Positions 1-8,634 of a stretch of DNA of 64,000 nt are shown one piece after another (the stretch's first letter is position 1; each line of letters opens with the position of its first letter). The stretch comes from Candidatus Aegiribacteria sp. (lineage in GTDB: Bacteria; Fermentibacterota; Fermentibacteria; Fermentibacterales; JCC-6), in contig JAUVEU010000003.1 of the NCBI GenBank assembly GCA_030594645.1, positions 1 through 64,000 of the forward strand, in the 5' to 3' direction. Position numbers and translations under genes: made by a program. Below the pieces are notes generated by a model. That model did no database searches. It was not told the origin of the DNA and worked only from the letters and a program-made list of their open reading frames with translations.

Positions 1-25
1 AATGAGTAATCTCAGACTGGCGAGA
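1..25. repeat. Left copy of 25-bp direct repeat flanking the lipoprotein gene
   Basis: Positions 1-25 match positions 1024-1048 at 24 of 25 bases, in the same orientation. The right copy lies inside the 3' part of the minus-strand gene at 982-1494. Read on the minus strand, the left copy encodes the same short peptide (SLRLLI core). It therefore looks like a remnant or second copy of the end of that gene, and the lipoprotein gene at 55-978 sits between the two copies. Confidence 0.75.
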
Positions 26-54
26 TAACATGAGAGGGTAGAGGAGAAGAGAAA

Positions 55-978
55 ATGACTCGATTAATCAGTATTCTATTGATTCCATTCATTGTATTTA
101 CCGCCTGTGTTGATACAGGCCAGAGCGTAACGCAGCCCGTAACAGGGCACAGTTCAGGCTGGCACGATGGCGGCAGTGCTGAGGAAATCTGTCATGAATA
201 TATGGAGCTGCTGGGAAACGCTCAGACTATGCACTACGGTAAATACAATGAGTACACTGACAACATTGAGGATCTTCAGGAGTTTCTTCAAATTCCGGTT
301 GAATCAATTTACTGTCCTGTTAATGGCGAATACCTGTTTTCAGGTGATATCAGTGAAGAATATTACATAGAATGTCCCTCAGGCGCAGAGATGTCTCATG
401 GTCATATATGGAATGGATATACAAGCTGGCCTCCCGATCCTTCCGAGCATACCGAAATCTGTCATGGACAACTGGTGTCTCTGGGAGTCGCCCAGTCTAT
501 GTACTACGGTATGTACAATGAATATGCTGACAACATTGAAGATCTTCAGCAGTTCTTTTCCATTCCTGTTGATTCCATACATTGTCCTGTGAACGGAGAG
601 TATACCTTTTCAGTCGACGATGAGAATTATTGCATAGCTTGTCCGTCAAACGTGATACCATCGCACGGTTATATCCAGAACGGAGTTGTCAGCTGGCCTC
701 CCGATCCTTCCAATTATCTCGAATATTGTCAGAGCAATATGATGAGTCTCCTGACAGCGTGTTCGATGTATTATGGAATATACAATCGGTTTCCGGAAAA
801 ACTGTGTGAACTCGGGATTTCTGGAGTAATGGATAACTGGGACCTTGAATGTCCGGCCTGCTGCCTTCTTTACATTTACGAAACCGATATATCCGGACAG
901 ACATTCACAATCCATTGTCCGTTGCCAACTGATCCAAACCACGGAAGTATCGTAGATGGTATTCCCAGCTGGGAATAG
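55..978 (+). CDS. Lipoprotein with three tandem pilin-like repeats
   Basis: This 307-residue protein begins with a signal peptide and a lipobox (FTAC, Cys18), so it should be a lipid-anchored envelope protein. The rest is three repeats, about residues 44-133, 134-222 and 223-307. Each has a helix-like start (E-x-C, then a YYG-x-YN core), then CPVNGEY or an equivalent, then a C-x-x-x-x-x-x-HG ending, and repeats 1 and 2 close with SWPPDP. This order resembles the soluble C-terminal part of type IV pilins and pseudopilins (CP..G.Y followed by C..HG), but the hydrophobic prepilin helix is absent. Repeats 1 and 2 are nearly identical at the DNA level and repeat 3 has diverged. The start has a GAGGAG ribosome site. 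The function is unknown; the pilin relationship is inferred from motif order. Confidence 0.75.
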   Translation: MTRLISILLIPFIVFTACVDTGQSVTQPVTGHSSGWHDGGSAEEICHEYMELLGNAQTMHYGKYNEYTDNIEDLQEFLQIPVESIYCPVNGEYLFSGDISEEYYIECPSGAEMSHGHIWNGYTSWPPDPSEHTEICHGQLVSLGVAQSMYYGMYNEYADNIEDLQQFFSIPVDSIHCPVNGEYTFSVDDENYCIACPSNVIPSHGYIQNGVVSWPPDPSNYLEYCQSNMMSLLTACSMYYGIYNRFPEKLCELGISGVMDNWDLECPACCLLYIYETDISGQTFTIHCPLPTDPNHGSIVDGIPSWE

Positions 979-981
979 AGG

Positions 982-1494
982 TTAATCCTGCGACAGCGGA
1001 GGGGGAGTCCTGAAGTTGCCCTGAATGAGTAATCTCAGACTGCCGAGAAAATAAGCGAATCTGAATCTGTCCGGTCTGTTCAGAAGTTCAGGGAAATGCT
1101 CCATCTTCCTTGGTTCCAGATCAGCGATTTCATATCGGTAGTTCAGCCTGCCCGGTCTCCGGATATCAAACGAGTAAAGAAATCCTTTAATTGATCCCGA
1201 GTGGTCTTCAGACGGTTCAACGATTATGAGATAATCACATTCAGCTTTTGCCATTCTGTCGAATGAGATTCCTCTATGATTTGAGGGAAGGACTATTGCC
1301 TTTCTGCCGTTACGGAAAAGGAGGCTGTACCTTCTTTCAGTATCCGGCTTTTCATCTGTTCTCCAGCATGGAGTTCTCATTCTCAGAAACCATCTTCTAG
1401 CGACAGCTTCGGCAAAAAGCGCGTCAAAACAATCTGATCTACGGGCTTCCCTCTGGAGCTTTTTTCGGAGTTTCCGAGAAATGGCGATTTTCAT
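982..1494 (-). CDS. Hypothetical protein, 170 aa
   Basis: I do not recognise this protein. It is soluble, with no signal peptide or membrane segment, and has a basic N-terminus rich in Arg and Lys. It is convergent with the lipoprotein gene and ends 3 bp from that gene's stop. Its last 25 codons contain the right copy of the direct repeat that also occurs at positions 1-25. The ribosome site before the ATG is weak. The length of the open frame and its clean position between neighbours support a real gene, but the start is uncertain. Confidence 0.55.
   Translation of the reverse strand: MKIAISRKLRKKLQREARRSDCFDALFAEAVARRWFLRMRTPCWRTDEKPDTERRYSLLFRNGRKAIVLPSNHRGISFDRMAKAECDYLIIVEPSEDHSGSIKGFLYSFDIRRPGRLNYRYEIADLEPRKMEHFPELLNRPDRFRFAYFLGSLRLLIQGNFRTPPPLSQD
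1024..1048. repeat. Right copy of 25-bp direct repeat
   Basis: This is the partner of the repeat at 1-25, with one mismatch (C versus G at base 20 of the repeat). It falls within the coding sequence of the minus-strand hypothetical gene. Confidence 0.75.
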
Positions 1495-1624
1495 CCGGAT
1501 TTGCCTTATTTCTGTGATTCAGTTCCTTTTCTGCTCATTGCATTTTGTTTCCCGTTTATGTAAATTCATTCCCGTATATTCTGGCAATTATTCTTAAGAA
1601 AAAGTTTAGTACAGGAGAAACCAT

Positions 1625-2722
1625 ATGGACAAAAAAACGCCTTTGTACGACAGGCATGTGAGCCTTGAAGCAAAACTTGAACCCTTTGCAGGTTACATAA
1701 TGCCTATGAAGTATACAACCGTGAAAGAAGAACACAATACGGTCCGTAAGGGTGTCGGGGTTTTCGACCTTTCTCACATGGGTGAGTTCAGAGTAAAGGG
1801 AAAGGATGCATCTCGATTCCTCGATTACCTTCTGACAAACGATTCTGATGTGGAACCGGGCAAGGCATACTATTCAACAATGTGCTATCCCGACGGTGGA
1901 ATAGTCGATGACCTGATCGTATACAGAATATCAGATAAAGAATTCCTGATGGTCGTTAACGGATCAAACATCGAAAAGGACTGGGCCTGGGTCAACAATC
2001 ATACAACAGGATATGACATGACTCTGACGAATGAAAGCGATGATATCGCACTTGTCGCAATTCAGGGGCCTGACGCGCAGAAAGTTGCCGGGAAGCTCAC
2101 GGATACAGATCTGGAAAGCATAGGTTACTACTGCCACGCTTCAGGTCAATTCGCGGGTAAAGAGGCTCTGATCGCGAGAACCGGATATACCGGTGAGGAT
2201 GGATTTGAAATTTACATTGAATCCGATGACGCTCCAGATGTATGGGATGCCGTTATGAAGGCCGGTGAAGAATATAAAATTAAACCGATAGGCCTTGGCG
2301 CCAGAGATACGCTCCGGCTCGAAGTGGGCTACGTTCTGTACGGCAATGATATCGATCACACCACGACTCCAATAGAGGCGAGACTCGGCTGGGTCGTTAA
2401 ACTGAAAACCGATAAGGAATTCATAGGTCGTGAGGTAATGGCCCGACAGAAGAAGGAGAAACCTGCGCGGTACATCGTAGGTCTTGAGGTAACAGGCAAA
2501 GGGTTTCCCAGGCATGGCGCTGAACTGTTCGAGGGCAATCGCAAGGTTGGTATCGTTACCAGCGGTTCACTTGCACCTGCACTGGGACACGGAGTCTGCC
2601 TTGCTTTCGTCGAACAGGGTTTCCATAAGAGCGGAACTGAACTGGAAGCTGAAGTACGAGGGAAAAGAATCTCTGTCAAAACTGTAAAACTGCCGTTCTA
2701 CAAGGATGGCAGCAGGAAGTAA
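1625..2722 (+). CDS. gcvT: Aminomethyltransferase, glycine cleavage system T protein
   Basis: GcvT takes the aminomethyl group from the lipoyl arm of the H protein, passes the one-carbon unit to tetrahydrofolate and releases ammonia. The protein is 365 residues, the usual length. It shows the family N-terminus (LYDRHVSLEAKLEPFAGYIMP), the folate-site stretch YPDGGIVDDLIVY with its conserved Asp, ARTGYTGEDGFEI in the middle, and the C-terminal barrel with GFPRHGAEL. An AGGAGA site precedes the ATG. It opens a run gcvT-gcvH-gcvPA-gcvPB with 22, 3 and -4 bp between genes, so the set is surely co-transcribed. No dihydrolipoamide dehydrogenase (L protein) gene lies in the window, so that subunit must be encoded elsewhere. 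Confidence 0.96.
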   Translation: MDKKTPLYDRHVSLEAKLEPFAGYIMPMKYTTVKEEHNTVRKGVGVFDLSHMGEFRVKGKDASRFLDYLLTNDSDVEPGKAYYSTMCYPDGGIVDDLIVYRISDKEFLMVVNGSNIEKDWAWVNNHTTGYDMTLTNESDDIALVAIQGPDAQKVAGKLTDTDLESIGYYCHASGQFAGKEALIARTGYTGEDGFEIYIESDDAPDVWDAVMKAGEEYKIKPIGLGARDTLRLEVGYVLYGNDIDHTTTPIEARLGWVVKLKTDKEFIGREVMARQKKEKPARYIVGLEVTGKGFPRHGAELFEGNRKVGIVTSGSLAPALGHGVCLAFVEQGFHKSGTELEAEVRGKRISVKTVKLPFYKDGSRK

Positions 2723-2744
2723 TCAGGAACACAAGGAGGAAAAT

Positions 2745-3128
2745 ATGTCGAACATTCCGGAAGGTCTCCGATACACTGACTCTCACGAGTGGGTTAAAGA
2801 TCTCGGTAATGGTGAATACATGATGGGCCTGACTTATTACGCCCAGGATCAGATGGGTGAAATTGTCATGGTTGAATTTCCCGGTCTTGAAGAATTCAGC
2901 GCGGGAGATATTTTTGGTTCTCTTGAAGCCGTAAAGACCGCTGAAGATTTCTATGCTCCCTTTGCCGGTAAAATCGTACGTGTAAATACTGATCTTGAGG
3001 ACGAACCTGCGCTTATCAACGAAGATCCATACAAAAAGGGCTGGCTTGTCGTTATAGCCACTGATGATTCTTCCGGTTTCGGAAATCTGAAGAGCGCTGC
3101 CGAGTACTCTGAATTCATCGGCGGGTAA
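2745..3128 (+). CDS. gcvH: Glycine cleavage system H protein (lipoyl carrier)
   Basis: GcvH shuttles intermediates between the P, T and L proteins on a lipoylated lysine. The sequence holds the N-terminal YTDSHEW motif and the lipoylation site GSLEAVKTAEDF, where the Lys is residue 64. The C-terminus has the GWLVVI stretch typical of the family. I chose the ATG at 2745 over the upstream in-frame ATG at 2706 because AAGGAGGAAA lies directly before it and the family N-terminus starts there. The protein is then 127 residues, normal for GcvH. Confidence 0.96.
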   Translation: MSNIPEGLRYTDSHEWVKDLGNGEYMMGLTYYAQDQMGEIVMVEFPGLEEFSAGDIFGSLEAVKTAEDFYAPFAGKIVRVNTDLEDEPALINEDPYKKGWLVVIATDDSSGFGNLKSAAEYSEFIGG

Positions 3129-3131
3129 TCC

Positions 3132-4487
3132 ATGAGCAGGTTCATACAGAACCGCGGGGAACATACCGAAGAAATGTTTCGCGTGATCGGTGTTAAAGGT
3201 ATCAGTGACCTTCTTAAATCGATCCCGCTGAAGTACCAGCTCAAGGAAGATCTTGATCTTCCTGATCCTGCTTCAGAACTTGAACTCCAGCGTGAGTTTG
3301 AAGGATATGCGGACAGGAATACCGGAGCGGATAAGATATGCTTTATTGGAGCCGGTGCTTACGACCATTTCATCCCTGCGGCAGTCGATCATATTCTCCT
3401 TCGAAGTGAATTCTATACCGCCTATACACCTTATCAGGCTGAGGTCAGCCAGGGAACGCTGCAGGCTGTTTTCGAATATCAAACGATGATTGCCAGACTT
3501 ACCGGTATGGAAGCGGCAAATGCATCCATGTATGACGGTGCTTCCGCTGCCGCTGAAGCATGTCTGATGGCGATGAGAGCAACCCGGAAGCAGAGAATCC
3601 TTATGGCAGGCTCACTTAATCCAAGGTGGGCTGATGTTGTAAGGACTTACCTTAAAAGAGATGACTTTGAGATAAACGAGATTCCATTTCTTGAGGATGG
3701 CACACTTGACCTTGAGATAGCCGCGAAACTTATTGAAGGCGGAACGGCAGCGATACTTGTTCAATATCCTAATTACTTCGGGCTGATTGAAGATCTGCAA
3801 CCGGTTGCTGACCTGATTCATGAACATGGCGGTCTGCTTGCTGTCGCCGCGGACCCTGTAGCGCTTCCGCTTCTCCGTTCACCAGGTGATGCCGGAGCTG
3901 ATATCGTTGTCGGAGAAGGGCAGAGCATGGGCATTCCGATGTCATATGGCGGTCCGTATATCGGTTTCATGGCAACCCGGAAAAAACTTGCGAGAAAGAT
4001 GCCTGGCAGGATCATCGGAAGAACTTCCGACAGAGCCGATCAGGAGGGATACGTACTGACTCTTCAGACAAGAGAACAGCATATTCGCAGAGAAAAGGCT
4101 ACAAGTAACATCTGCTCGAATCAGGCTCTGATGGCCCTTGCGAACACAGTTTATCTATCTCTGATGGGTGAGGAAGGATTCAGGGAAGTATCGAACCAGT
4201 GTTTCCACAAGAGTCATTACCTTCAGCAGAAGCTTCTGGAAATTCCCGGCGTGAGCAGCGTGTTTGCCGATACACCCTTTTTCAGAGAGTTTACTGTCTC
4301 ATTTCCTGTTTCCTCTCTGGATATTCACGATGGTCTGATGAAGGAAGGTATTCTTGCAGGGCTTCCCATGGTTGAACTCGGTGAGGGAGTGATGCTGATA
4401 ACCGCAACTGAAAAACGGACAAAGCAGGAAATGGATCTATATGTAAAAATTGCTTCTGATATCTGTTGCGGAGGTGGTGATCAATGA
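3132..4487 (+). CDS. gcvPA: Glycine dehydrogenase (decarboxylating) subunit 1
   Basis: This is the N-terminal half of the split P protein, the PLP enzyme that decarboxylates glycine and loads the aminomethyl group on GcvH. The 451-residue length is typical of the two-subunit form of many bacteria and archaea. It has the family stretches GAGAYDHFIPAAVDHI, FYTAYTPYQAEVSQGTLQ and ANASMYDGASAAAEA, followed by GEGQSMGIPMSYGGPYIG. The catalytic PLP lysine is not on this subunit but on GcvPB. The gene starts 3 bp after gcvH and overlaps gcvPB by 4 bp, which points to translational coupling and equal dosage of the two halves. Confidence 0.96.
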   Translation: MSRFIQNRGEHTEEMFRVIGVKGISDLLKSIPLKYQLKEDLDLPDPASELELQREFEGYADRNTGADKICFIGAGAYDHFIPAAVDHILLRSEFYTAYTPYQAEVSQGTLQAVFEYQTMIARLTGMEAANASMYDGASAAAEACLMAMRATRKQRILMAGSLNPRWADVVRTYLKRDDFEINEIPFLEDGTLDLEIAAKLIEGGTAAILVQYPNYFGLIEDLQPVADLIHEHGGLLAVAADPVALPLLRSPGDAGADIVVGEGQSMGIPMSYGGPYIGFMATRKKLARKMPGRIIGRTSDRADQEGYVLTLQTREQHIRREKATSNICSNQALMALANTVYLSLMGEEGFREVSNQCFHKSHYLQQKLLEIPGVSSVFADTPFFREFTVSFPVSSLDIHDGLMKEGILAGLPMVELGEGVMLITATEKRTKQEMDLYVKIASDICCGGGDQ

Positions 4488-5935
4488 AAACCATTTTCGA
4501 AATGAGCAGTCCCGGTCGAACAGGTTCTTCTCTTCCTGAACTCGATGTACCGGTCTCTTCCGGTATCCCTGAGGAGTTCTCAAGAGGTAAGAAAACCGGT
4601 CTGCCCGAGGTAACGGAAAACCAGGTTATGCGGCATTTCGTGAACCTGAGCACCATGAATTACCATGTTGAGAAGGGCATGTACCCGCTAGGTTCCTGCA
4701 CCATGAAATACAACCCCAAGCATTTCGAGAATCTCGCCAGATTATCAGGGCTCTCAGGAATACATCCGCTTGCCCCTGAAGCCATGGCTGCCGGAACTCT
4801 CGAGATAATGTATAAGCTTGCTGACTATCTTTGCGAAATCACCGGCTTTGAGAGAGCGTCTCTTCAGCCAGCCGCCGGTGCACAGGGAGAGTTCTGTGGA
4901 TTGATGCTCATAAAGAGCTACCTTGAAAGCATAGGAGAGAAACACAGGAACGAAGTTCTCATGCCTGATTCCGCTCATGGTACGAATCCTGCAACTTCAA
5001 CTCTGGCCGATTGCGTGATCGTTGGAGTGAAATCAAACGAATTCGGCGAAGTTGATCCTGATGACCTTCGTGAAAAAGCTGGCCCGAATACAGCTGCATT
5101 CATGCTGACCAATCCGAATACTCTCGGTCTTTTTGAATCGAGAATAGAGGAGCTTACCTCGATTGTTCATAAGGCCGGTGGATTGAATTACATGGATGGA
5201 GCCAACATGAACGCCCTCCTGGGAGTTGCCAGGCCTGGTGATATGGGGTTTGATGTCTGCCATCTCAACCTGCATAAGACTTTTGCCACACCACACGGAG
5301 GCGGCGGTCCCGGTGCAGGACCCGTGACATGCACAGCGGAACTTGCTCAATTCCTTCCCGATCCGGTGGTGATTCAGAATAAGGATGGAAGCTACTCACT
5401 GAGCAAAAAGCAGAATTCATTTGGAAGACTGCTGGCGTTCTACGGTAATACAGGTGTACTTTACAAAGCATTCGCATATATCAGAACCCTTGGCTCCGCA
5501 GGACTCAGGGAAGTAACAGAGAATGCCCTGATAAACGCTAATTACCTTAAAGCGAGACTTGAGGAGTATTTTGATATTCCCTTCAATAACGGTCCATGCA
5601 TGCACGAATTCGTTCTCTCCGGAGACAGACAGGCGGAGAATGGTGTGAAGACGCTGGATATGGCGAAGAGGCTCCTTGATTACGGTTTTCACGCGCCAAC
5701 AGTGTATTTCCCTCTGATCGTGCATGAAGCGATGATGATAGAACCTACGGAAACTGAAGGGCTCGAGGATCTTGATGCTTTTGCCGAGGCCATGATTTCC
5801 ATTTCACGCGAATGTGATGAAAAGCCATACCTTGTTACAGACGCGCCGGTGAACACACCGGTTCTGAGACTTGACGAAGTCCAGGCAGTCAAGGAGCTCT
5901 GTATCGTGGAACCTCCGGATGAAGAGGGACAGTGA
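4484..5935 (+). CDS. gcvPB: Glycine dehydrogenase (decarboxylating) subunit 2
   Basis: This is the C-terminal, catalytic half of the split P protein. The PLP-binding lysine is Lys265 in NLHKTFATPHGGGGPG, with the Gly-rich loop right after it. Upstream motifs MYPLGSCTMKYNPK and SLQPAAGAQGE are the expected active-site parts, and SAHGTNPAT follows. The length of 483 residues is normal. It overlaps gcvPA by 4 bp, and its own TGA overlaps the GTG of the following unknown membrane gene by 4 bp, so the operon clearly continues beyond the glycine cleavage genes. Confidence 0.96.
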   Translation: MKTIFEMSSPGRTGSSLPELDVPVSSGIPEEFSRGKKTGLPEVTENQVMRHFVNLSTMNYHVEKGMYPLGSCTMKYNPKHFENLARLSGLSGIHPLAPEAMAAGTLEIMYKLADYLCEITGFERASLQPAAGAQGEFCGLMLIKSYLESIGEKHRNEVLMPDSAHGTNPATSTLADCVIVGVKSNEFGEVDPDDLREKAGPNTAAFMLTNPNTLGLFESRIEELTSIVHKAGGLNYMDGANMNALLGVARPGDMGFDVCHLNLHKTFATPHGGGGPGAGPVTCTAELAQFLPDPVVIQNKDGSYSLSKKQNSFGRLLAFYGNTGVLYKAFAYIRTLGSAGLREVTENALINANYLKARLEEYFDIPFNNGPCMHEFVLSGDRQAENGVKTLDMAKRLLDYGFHAPTVYFPLIVHEAMMIEPTETEGLEDLDAFAEAMISISRECDEKPYLVTDAPVNTPVLRLDEVQAVKELCIVEPPDEEGQ

Positions 5936-6366
5936 CAGATACAACGGATAAGCCGGAAGCGGTACTTGAATGGATTTCCCATCCTGCCGGTGAGCGCCCA
6001 TGGGCAACGGCAGCGTATGTCTTAATCATTTTTCTCTCCGGTTTACTGGCAGCTGTGGTTATGGGGAATAATCTCTGGTGGGGACTTGTTTTTGCTTTTG
6101 TACTGTTTCTCTCAGGGTGGACGTATTTTCTTCCCATTAGATTCAGGATGAGCGATGAGGGTGTAAGTAAGAAATCCCTCCTTGGTACCGAACGCAAGAC
6201 CTGGAAGCAGGTAAGGAGTATAGTTCCTGATAAGTACGGTGTTCTTCTGAGCCCATTCCCGCAGCCAACCAGGCTTGCGAAATTCAGGGGGATGTCAGTG
6301 CAGTTCTCCGGTAACAGAAAGGAAGTTCTTGAATATATCAGGACACATGCCACCGGGCAGCCATGA
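5932..6366 (+). CDS. Small membrane protein of unknown function, 144 aa
   Basis: The predicted protein has two adjacent hydrophobic helices, about residues 24-42 and 46-65, then a soluble C-terminal domain of roughly 75 residues with PH-like spacing (FRMSDEGV, then a Trp-containing strand). This layout of two helices plus a compact beta-rich tail resembles small bacterial PH/DUF membrane proteins, but I cannot assign a family. The GTG start overlaps the gcvPB stop by 4 bp and no ATG gives a better N-terminus. Its position between gcvPB and the ATPase gene suggests co-expression with both. Confidence 0.75.
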   Translation: MTDTTDKPEAVLEWISHPAGERPWATAAYVLIIFLSGLLAAVVMGNNLWWGLVFAFVLFLSGWTYFLPIRFRMSDEGVSKKSLLGTERKTWKQVRSIVPDKYGVLLSPFPQPTRLAKFRGMSVQFSGNRKEVLEYIRTHATGQP

Positions 6367-6757
6367 TCTAATTGATCTAGAGGGCACCGAGGATTACTCT
6401 GATCTCATGGAGAAAATTTCAAAAGAAATAGTGCAGAGACAATTGACTGTACCGGCAATAATATTTCTGGAGTCGATTAAACCTTTGTCGTTTCTGGGTA
6501 ATCAGATGCTTATATTTGCTAATCCGGTTATTTCACTTGTAGTTCAATCCGGGAATTACTACAAGTTCATCCGGATGATAGAAAACAGGGAAAATATAGA
6601 GAAGCTTACAATTATGATTGAAGAAGAAAATGCTCATGATGTTCAGAGCCGCAGGGAGTTGAAGGAGACTCGCAGGAAGGAAAAGCGGAGCAGAAAGACC
6701 TTCTGGAGCCGGCTCATACACAGGAGCAAGGATATCAATACAGAAGAAGGAGGTTAA
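6347..6757 (+). CDS. Hypothetical protein with amphipathic/hydrophobic core, 136 aa
   Basis: I do not recognise the family. The middle of the protein (about residues 30-75) is hydrophobic and mostly helical, containing PAIIFLESIKPLSFLGNQ, and the last 45 residues are strongly charged (EEEN, then RRELKETRRKEKRSRK), suggesting a peripheral or membrane-associated protein with a basic tail. I place the start at the ATG at 6347, preceded by AGGA and overlapping the previous gene by 20 bp. A longer in-frame start at 6275 would overlap by 92 bp and encode a poor N-terminus. The stop is 5 bp before the MutL-like gene, so all are one transcription unit. Confidence 0.7.
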   Translation: MPPGSHDLIDLEGTEDYSDLMEKISKEIVQRQLTVPAIIFLESIKPLSFLGNQMLIFANPVISLVVQSGNYYKFIRMIENRENIEKLTIMIEEENAHDVQSRRELKETRRKEKRSRKTFWSRLIHRSKDINTEEGG

Positions 6758-6762
6758 TAGCG

Positions 6763-8634
6763 GTGTCCGATAAAGAAATCACCAGAATCATGGCGACGGA
6801 CTGCGGCAGTACCACTACAAAGGCCATTCTAATCGAAAAGAGGGATGGTGAGTACCGTCTTATCCGAAGGGGAGAGGCCCCGACCACTGTCGAGGCACCA
6901 GCTGAGGATGTAACCAAAGGTGTGCTTAACGCGGTAGGTGAAATTGAAGATCTCGAAGGACGCAAATTTCTGAAGGCTGACGGAAGTACCGTGCTGGTGT
7001 CTCCCGACAGCCCTGACGGAGTGGATATCTATATGTCCACCTCTTCCGCCGGAGGCGGTCTTCAGATGACTGTAGCCGGAGTTGTCAAATCAATGACCGG
7101 CGAAAGCGCCCAGCGCGCAGCTCTTGGCGCAGGAGCAATTGTCATGGATGTGATCGCATCAAATGACGGCAGGCTTGCGCATGAGAAGGTTGCGGACATC
7201 AGACGATTGAGACCTGATATGATCCTTCTTTCCGGAGGTATCGACGGCGGTACGATCGATCATGTAGTTGAACTTGCGGAAATCATAAAAGCTGCCGATC
7301 CAAAACCCAGATTTGGCGTAGGCTATAAACTTCCTGTCATCTATGCGGGTAATAAAGATGCTGCCGGGGAAGTCGCGAAAGAACTTGGGGATCAGGCCGA
7401 ATTGAAGATAGTGGATAATCTTCGGCCTGTTCTTGAAAGGGAAAATCTCGGTCCGGCAAGAGATCTGATTCATGAACTGTTCATGGAACATGTCATGGCT
7501 CAGGCTCCCGGTTATCCAGGGTTGATGGAATGGGCAGGGCATTACGTTGACGGTAAATGGAAGCAGGTTCCCATCATGCCTACTCCAGGCGCTGTGGGGA
7601 AACTGATCGAGATTGTTGCGAAGAATGAGAATATTGAAGTGATGGGTGTTGATATAGGCGGTGCGACAACGGATGTTTTCAGCGTCTTCACAAGTGGAGA
7701 TGAGACAGTTTTCAACCGGACCGTATCCGCAAATCTTGGTCTGAGTTACAGCGTATCAAACGTTCTTGCAAGCGCGGGATTTGACAATGTCATGCGCTGG
7801 GTTCCTTTCCACATGGATGAGGCGGACCTCAGAAACAGGATCAGAAACAAGATGATACGTCCAACGACCATTCCGCAAATGCTGAAAGAGCTTATTGTCG
7901 AGCAGGCCATTGCGCGAGAGGCTCTCAGGCTCGCGCTGGTGCAGCATAAGGAACTGGCTACCGGTTTGAAGGGTGTCGCCCAGGAGAGAACGATTGGCGA
8001 TGCTTTCGAGCAGTCACAGACCGGTGCAACTCTGGTAAACATGATGAACCTTGATCTGCTTATCGGATCAGGAGGAGTTCTCTCTCACGCCCCCAGAAGA
8101 AATCAGGCTGCTCTCATGGTCATAGACGCATTCCTCCCGGAGGGCGTAACGATGCTGGCGGTGGATTCTATTTTCATGATGCCTCAGCTTGGCGTACTCT
8201 CAGAGGTGCTTCCACAGGCTGCAACAGAGGTGTTCGATAAGGACTGTCTGATACGACTCGGATCCTGTATAGCTCCTTCCGGACAGCTGAAAAAAACAGA
8301 TGTTCTCGCCGATGTCAGTCTTTCGATGCCTGATGGATCATCAAAGGAACTTCAGATAAAGCGCGGGAAAATGTTCGTTCTGCCCCTCGGAGTCGGAGAG
8401 AAGGTTCAAGCTGTCATAAAACCGGCGAAGAATCTTGATGTCGGCGCCGGTCCCGGCGTCGAATGGACCGGAGAACTTGAAGGTGGTGTGGTCGGCCTTG
8501 TATTTGACGGAAGAGGAAGACTGCCTTTCAATCTTCCCGAGGATGATTCAGAGAGAATCGCAAAACTTCAGGAATGGGCAAAGGCGCTTGATATATATCC
8601 GGACAGATTTCTGAATCTGGAGGGGAGCGAATAA
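6763..8634 (+). CDS. MutL/GlmL-like ASKHA-fold ATPase
   Basis: The protein belongs to the glutamate mutase accessory (MutL/GlmL) family, unrelated to mismatch-repair MutL. The N-terminal phosphate-1 loop ATDCGSTTTKA (about residues 10-20) and the second actin-like loop GVDIGGATTDVFSV (about residue 300) mark an acetate kinase/Hsp70/actin ATPase. Classical members reactivate adenosylcobalamin mutases. At 623 residues it is longer than the roughly 460-residue mutase partner, with an extra C-terminal domain after about residue 500 (KKTDVLADVSLSMPDG onward). No mutase or B12-binding gene is adjacent; the neighbours are an unknown 373-aa protein and glycine cleavage genes. A GTG start with AGAAGGAGG in front fits well. 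The biochemical role here is unknown. Confidence 0.85.
   Translation: MSDKEITRIMATDCGSTTTKAILIEKRDGEYRLIRRGEAPTTVEAPAEDVTKGVLNAVGEIEDLEGRKFLKADGSTVLVSPDSPDGVDIYMSTSSAGGGLQMTVAGVVKSMTGESAQRAALGAGAIVMDVIASNDGRLAHEKVADIRRLRPDMILLSGGIDGGTIDHVVELAEIIKAADPKPRFGVGYKLPVIYAGNKDAAGEVAKELGDQAELKIVDNLRPVLERENLGPARDLIHELFMEHVMAQAPGYPGLMEWAGHYVDGKWKQVPIMPTPGAVGKLIEIVAKNENIEVMGVDIGGATTDVFSVFTSGDETVFNRTVSANLGLSYSVSNVLASAGFDNVMRWVPFHMDEADLRNRIRNKMIRPTTIPQMLKELIVEQAIAREALRLALVQHKELATGLKGVAQERTIGDAFEQSQTGATLVNMMNLDLLIGSGGVLSHAPRRNQAALMVIDAFLPEGVTMLAVDSIFMMPQLGVLSEVLPQAATEVFDKDCLIRLGSCIAPSGQLKKTDVLADVSLSMPDGSSKELQIKRGKMFVLPLGVGEKVQAVIKPAKNLDVGAGPGVEWTGELEGGVVGLVFDGRGRLPFNLPEDDSERIAKLQEWAKALDIYPDRFLNLEGSE

Noticed and set aside
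1495-1624. Glycine riboswitch upstream of gcvT
   Set aside because: The 130-bp gap is AT-rich and lacks the conserved aptamer core and paired helices.
6763-8634. DNA mismatch repair MutL
   Set aside because: The name clash is with glutamate mutase MutL; the protein has ASKHA loops and no GHKL ATPase motifs.
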